Source: a virus
DNA length: 58,785 nt
Virus record (IMG/VR): IMGVR_UViG_3300030085_002174
Span: 2,012-60,796 of that record
Strand: one strand, 5' to 3'
Part shown: in pieces, positions 56,429 to 58,785 of the stretch
Numbering within the stretch: position 1 is the first letter of the stretch
Layout of the letters: each line of letters opens with the position of its first letter
Program-made: the position numbers and the translations under genes
The notes under the pieces: generated by a model
Seen by the model: the letters and a program-made list of their open reading frames with translations, nothing else
Databases searched by the model: none
What the model was told of the DNA's origin: nothing

Positions 56429-56451
56429 ATAATAGAACGAAGAGTTCTATT
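56424..56451 (+). promoter_or_regulatory. Late-promoter-like CCTAAATA and hairpin between gp19 and gp20
   Basis: CCTAAATA at 56424-56431 overlaps the gp19 stop. Immediately after, AATAGAAC (56431-56438) pairs with GTTCTATT (56444-56451) around GAAGA. Only two T follow, so the hairpin is a weak terminator at best; it may stabilise the gp19 message or lower read-through into gp20, which needs few copies. Confidence 0.42.
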
Positions 56452-56460
56452 TGAGAGTTA

Positions 56461-58116
56461 ATGCCTAAATTATTTGGTTTTAAATTCAAGGAGCAAGACG
56501 ACGGATCTAAAAAGTCCGTCGTTTCTCCTGTGCCGGAGAATCAGGAAGATTCTTCGGATTATTATGTCTCTAGCGGTTTTTATGGGCAGTATGTAGATAT
56601 TGAAGGCGTATATAAATCCGAGTTTGATTTAATTAAAAGATATCGAGAAATGGCATTGCATCCTGAGGTGGATGGTGCTATTGAAGATGTAATAAACGAA
56701 GCAATTGTTTCAGACCAGAACGATTCTCCTGTGGAGATTGATCTCCAAAACGTTCCTGCTTCTGAGAGACTTAAACAACTTATTAGAGAAGAATTCAAAG
56801 CAATTAAAGATCTTCTCCGTTTCGATGATAGATGTCATGAGATTCTTAGAAACTGGTATGTTGATGGAAGAGTATATTATCATAAAGTAATTGATATTAA
56901 AAAACCAGAAGAGGGTATTAAAGAACTAAGATATATTGATCCTCTTAAAATTCGTTATATTAGAAAGATTAAAAAAGATAAGAATAATCCCCTTGGACCT
57001 CAAGTTGTAACTCAAAGAGGTCAAGAACCAACTCCTTCCCCAGAAATCGAAGAGTTTTATGAGTACGATCCAAATGGTCGTATGGCAAATAAAAGTGGTG
57101 CATTCAAGACTGGTGCTGGTGCAGTAACCAGAATGTCAAAAGATGCTATCTGTTATGTACATTCAGGTCTGGTAGATAGAAATAAGAATACAGTTCTATC
57201 ATACCTTCACAAAGCAATTAAAGCACTCAATCAATTGAGAATGATTGAGGATTCTCTAGTCATCTACAGACTATCAAGAGCACCAGAACGTAGAATTTTC
57301 TACATTGATGTTGGTAATCTACCAAAGATCAAAGCAGAACAATATCTGCGTGAAGTCATGAACCGTTATCGCAATAAGTTGGTTTATGATGCAAACACTG
57401 GCGAAGTTCGTGATGATCGCAAGATGATGAGTATGTTGGAAGATTTCTGGCTTCCTCGTCGTGAAGGTGGTAGAGGAACAGAAATTACCACGTTACCTGG
57501 TGGACAAAACCTTGGCGAACTTGCAGATATTGAATACTTCCAAAAGAAACTATACAGAGCATTAGGTGTTCCCGAGTCTAGACTTGCATCTAGTAGCGGT
57601 TTCAATCTTGGTCGTTCTTCTGAAATTCTAAGAGACGAAATTAAGTTTACAAAGTTCGTCGGAAGAATGAGAAAGAGATTCTCGGGTGTCTTCCATGATA
57701 TGTTGAAGACTCAACTTATACTTAAGAACATTGTCTCTATTGAGGATTGGGATGAAATTTCTGAACATATTCAATATGATTATGTTTACGATAATCACTT
57801 CTCTGAATTAAAAGAGAATGAACTACTTAACGAAAGAATTCAAACTATTACAGCTTTGGAACCTTACGTTGGTAGATATTTCTCTGCAGATTATATCAGA
57901 AGAAATGTTCTCAAACAAAAGGATGAAGAAATAGTTGAGATCGATAAGCAAATCAAAAAAGAAATTAAAGATGGTGTCATTCCAGATCCTAATGCAATGG
58001 TAGATCCTGCAACTGGAATGCCAATGGATCCTAACCAAGCAGCTTTAGGTGCAACTCCACAGACACCCGAACCCGATGTCAAAAAAGTAGAAATGCCCGA
58101 GGGTGGTGAGATATAA
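56461..58116 (+). CDS. 20: Portal vertex protein gp20
   Basis: A 551-residue protein (T4 gp20 is 524). Diagnostic stretches include YVDIEGVYKSEFDLIKRYRE, MALHPEVDGAIEDVINEAIV, LRNWYVDGRVYYHKVIDIKK, LRYIDPLKIRYIRKI, then VHSGLVDRNKNTVLSYLHKA, PERRIFYIDVGNLPKIKAEQ and TTLPGGQNLGELADIEYFQK. The dodecameric portal is the starting point for capsid assembly, the DNA gate for gp17 and the attachment site of the neck. The C-terminus is low-complexity, Pro/Met/Asp-rich (PNAMVDPATGMPMDPNQA). Its last codons contain an exact TATAAATA. Confidence 0.96.
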   Translation: MPKLFGFKFKEQDDGSKKSVVSPVPENQEDSSDYYVSSGFYGQYVDIEGVYKSEFDLIKRYREMALHPEVDGAIEDVINEAIVSDQNDSPVEIDLQNVPASERLKQLIREEFKAIKDLLRFDDRCHEILRNWYVDGRVYYHKVIDIKKPEEGIKELRYIDPLKIRYIRKIKKDKNNPLGPQVVTQRGQEPTPSPEIEEFYEYDPNGRMANKSGAFKTGAGAVTRMSKDAICYVHSGLVDRNKNTVLSYLHKAIKALNQLRMIEDSLVIYRLSRAPERRIFYIDVGNLPKIKAEQYLREVMNRYRNKLVYDANTGEVRDDRKMMSMLEDFWLPRREGGRGTEITTLPGGQNLGELADIEYFQKKLYRALGVPESRLASSSGFNLGRSSEILRDEIKFTKFVGRMRKRFSGVFHDMLKTQLILKNIVSIEDWDEISEHIQYDYVYDNHFSELKENELLNERIQTITALEPYVGRYFSADYIRRNVLKQKDEEIVEIDKQIKKEIKDGVIPDPNAMVDPATGMPMDPNQAALGATPQTPEPDVKKVEMPEGGEI

Positions 58117-58119
58117 ATA
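58112..58119 (+). promoter_or_regulatory. Late promoter TATAAATA before the core-protein genes
   Basis: An exact T4 late consensus across the gp20 stop codon, 27 bases before the ATG at 58146. It would drive the prohead core proteins, needed in many copies, independently of the portal. Confidence 0.62.
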
Positions 58120-58145
58120 TTTGAGTTACTTATTATTTTAATAAA

Positions 58146-58391
58146 ATGGATGATGTAATTGACATGATTGCTAACAATGCGTCTGCAGCAGATGTTAGCG
58201 ACAAACTAAAAGATATGTTGATGCAAAAAGCATCTCAACAAATTGATGTTGCAAGACCACAAGTTGCGGCACAAATGTTTGCGAATCAGGAAGCAGAAGA
58301 AGAACCTGAAGAGGAAACTCCTGAAACTCCTGAAGCTTCTGCAGAAATAGAGACCGAAGAAGAACCAACCCCAGAAGAGGAAACTGACTGA
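58146..58391 (+). CDS. 67: Prohead core protein, gp67-like (81 aa)
   Basis: An 81-residue protein (T4 gp67 is 80). The N-terminal helix MDDVIDMIANNASAADVSDK and LKDMLMQKASQQIDVARPQV is followed by a very acidic tail (EAEEEPEEETPETPEASAE and more). T4 gp67 is likewise a small acidic internal core protein cut to peptides by gp21. The place between gp20 and gp21 is the same as in T4. The one-base overlap with the next ATG indicates coupling. The symbol is given by position and character rather than residue identity. Confidence 0.75.
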   Translation: MDDVIDMIANNASAADVSDKLKDMLMQKASQQIDVARPQVAAQMFANQEAEEEPEEETPETPEASAEIETEEEPTPEEETD

Positions 58392-58666
58392 TGCCTGGAT
58401 ATATCCGTCACGATTCAAATAACAACCCTGCGGGAACACAACCGACAAAAATTATTGTCAATGAACTTGGCGGAACAACTGGTTGGTCAACCGTAGTCTC
58501 TGAAAATTTTAATGGAGACTATATTGCATATACTTATAATAGTAATGCTGGTGTAGGAACGAGGACTCCTGCGTCATATCAACGTCACGACGAAAATAAT
58601 CAACCAGTAGGTGTTGGTACATATCAAAGACATGATTCTAGTAATAACCCCATAACTAGTCCATAG
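58391..58666 (+). CDS. Small protein with three RHDxNNxP repeats (91 aa)
   Basis: The protein carries three copies of one unit: YIRHDSNNNPAGT at the start, YQRHDENNQPVGVGT near residue 64 and YQRHDSSNNPIT at the end. Between the first two is a beta-rich stretch (TKIIVNELGGTTGWSTVV; NGDYIAYTYNSN). No recognised domain. It occupies the place of T4 gene 68 (between 67 and 21), a core protein, but I see no resemblance, so no symbol is given. It starts on the last base of the preceding stop. Function unknown; a head-related component by context. Confidence 0.65.
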   Translation: MPGYIRHDSNNNPAGTQPTKIIVNELGGTTGWSTVVSENFNGDYIAYTYNSNAGVGTRTPASYQRHDENNQPVGVGTYQRHDSSNNPITSP

Positions 58667-58667
58667 T

Positions 58668-58675
58668 CATAAATA
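58668..58675 (+). promoter_or_regulatory. Late-promoter-like element CATAAATA before gp21
   Basis: It differs from TATAAATA at the first base, lies just after the stop of the repeat protein and 26 bases before the gp21 ATG. Confidence 0.45.
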
Positions 58676-58701
58676 AAATATAAGACTCTACCAATAGTGA
58701 A

Positions 58702-58785
58702 ATGAAACTAATCAGGGAAGAAATAGAGAGTGTAGACGTTATCGTCGAATCTAGGGGTGGAAAAAAATCCCTTTATATCGAAGGT
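58702..58785 (+). CDS. 21: Prohead core scaffold and protease gp21 (N-terminus only)
   Basis: ATG 58702 opens a frame running off the right edge, 28 codons visible, reading MKLIREEIESVDVIVESRGG then KKSLYIEG. This matches the N-terminus of gp21 proteases in T4-like cyanophages as I recall them, and the gene order (portal, core proteins, then gp21) is the T4 order. gp21 is a serine protease that matures the prohead by cutting the core and the capsid protein. The catalytic residues lie beyond the window, so the enzyme cannot be verified here. Confidence 0.8.
   Translation, partial: MKLIREEIESVDVIVESRGGKKSLYIEG

Noticed and set aside
1-58785. tRNA genes, CRISPR arrays, insertion sequences, attachment sites or replication origin
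   Set aside because: None was recognised on reading; intergenic gaps are all short and filled by the promoters, terminators and binding sites listed.

Overview
The window is a late, virion-morphogenesis segment of a T4-like marine myovirus, most likely a cyanophage of the Kyanoviridae type. This is read from gene content and order: gp25, gp6, a giant YHYH-domain protein, gp8, a DUF4815 protein, several fibre-like proteins, gp13, gp14, gp15, gp16, gp17, gp18, gp19, gp20, a gp67-like core protein and the start of gp21. Base composition is AT-rich. All convincing genes lie on the + strand. No tRNA, CRISPR array, insertion sequence or origin was seen, and no gene-free gap exceeds about 110 bases.

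Layout: 1-2.0 kb holds the tail end of a glycosyltransferase, two tiny conserved-looking proteins, an SGNH-hydrolase-like protein and an unidentified protein. 2.0-28 kb is the baseplate block (gp25, gp6, a 4875-residue protein, gp8, a 2501-residue DUF4815 protein). 28-44.8 kb holds small structural proteins, a probable abundant virion protein with its own promoter and terminator, a repetitive 1127-residue protein and a 3602-residue tail fibre ending in a self-cleaving S74 chaperone. 44.8-53.2 kb holds the neck and packaging genes, with a modular Cys/Lys-rich protein, an NblA-like 55-residue protein and a split large terminase. 53.2 kb to the end holds sheath, tube, portal, core proteins and the first 28 codons of the prohead protease.

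Four very large ORFs (4875, 2501, 1127 and 3602 codons) fill about 62% of the window. They and gp8, gp14 and smaller proteins share recurring small modules, so the virion proteins look like mosaics of a common part set. Late transcription is probably driven by T4-type late promoters: TATAAATA, NATAAATA or CTAAATA elements sit before many genes, and two strong hairpin terminators are visible.

The points most worth a second look are: the terminase reading frame, broken exactly at Walker B; the NblA-like ORF, a possible phycobilisome-degradation adaptor; the roughly 500-residue module shared by the giant baseplate protein and the tail fibre; the two beta-propeller-like regions in the giant protein; the enlarged gp14; and the overlap of late promoter, terminator and ribosome binding site before gp13. 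All family assignments come from reading motifs by eye; no database search was run.
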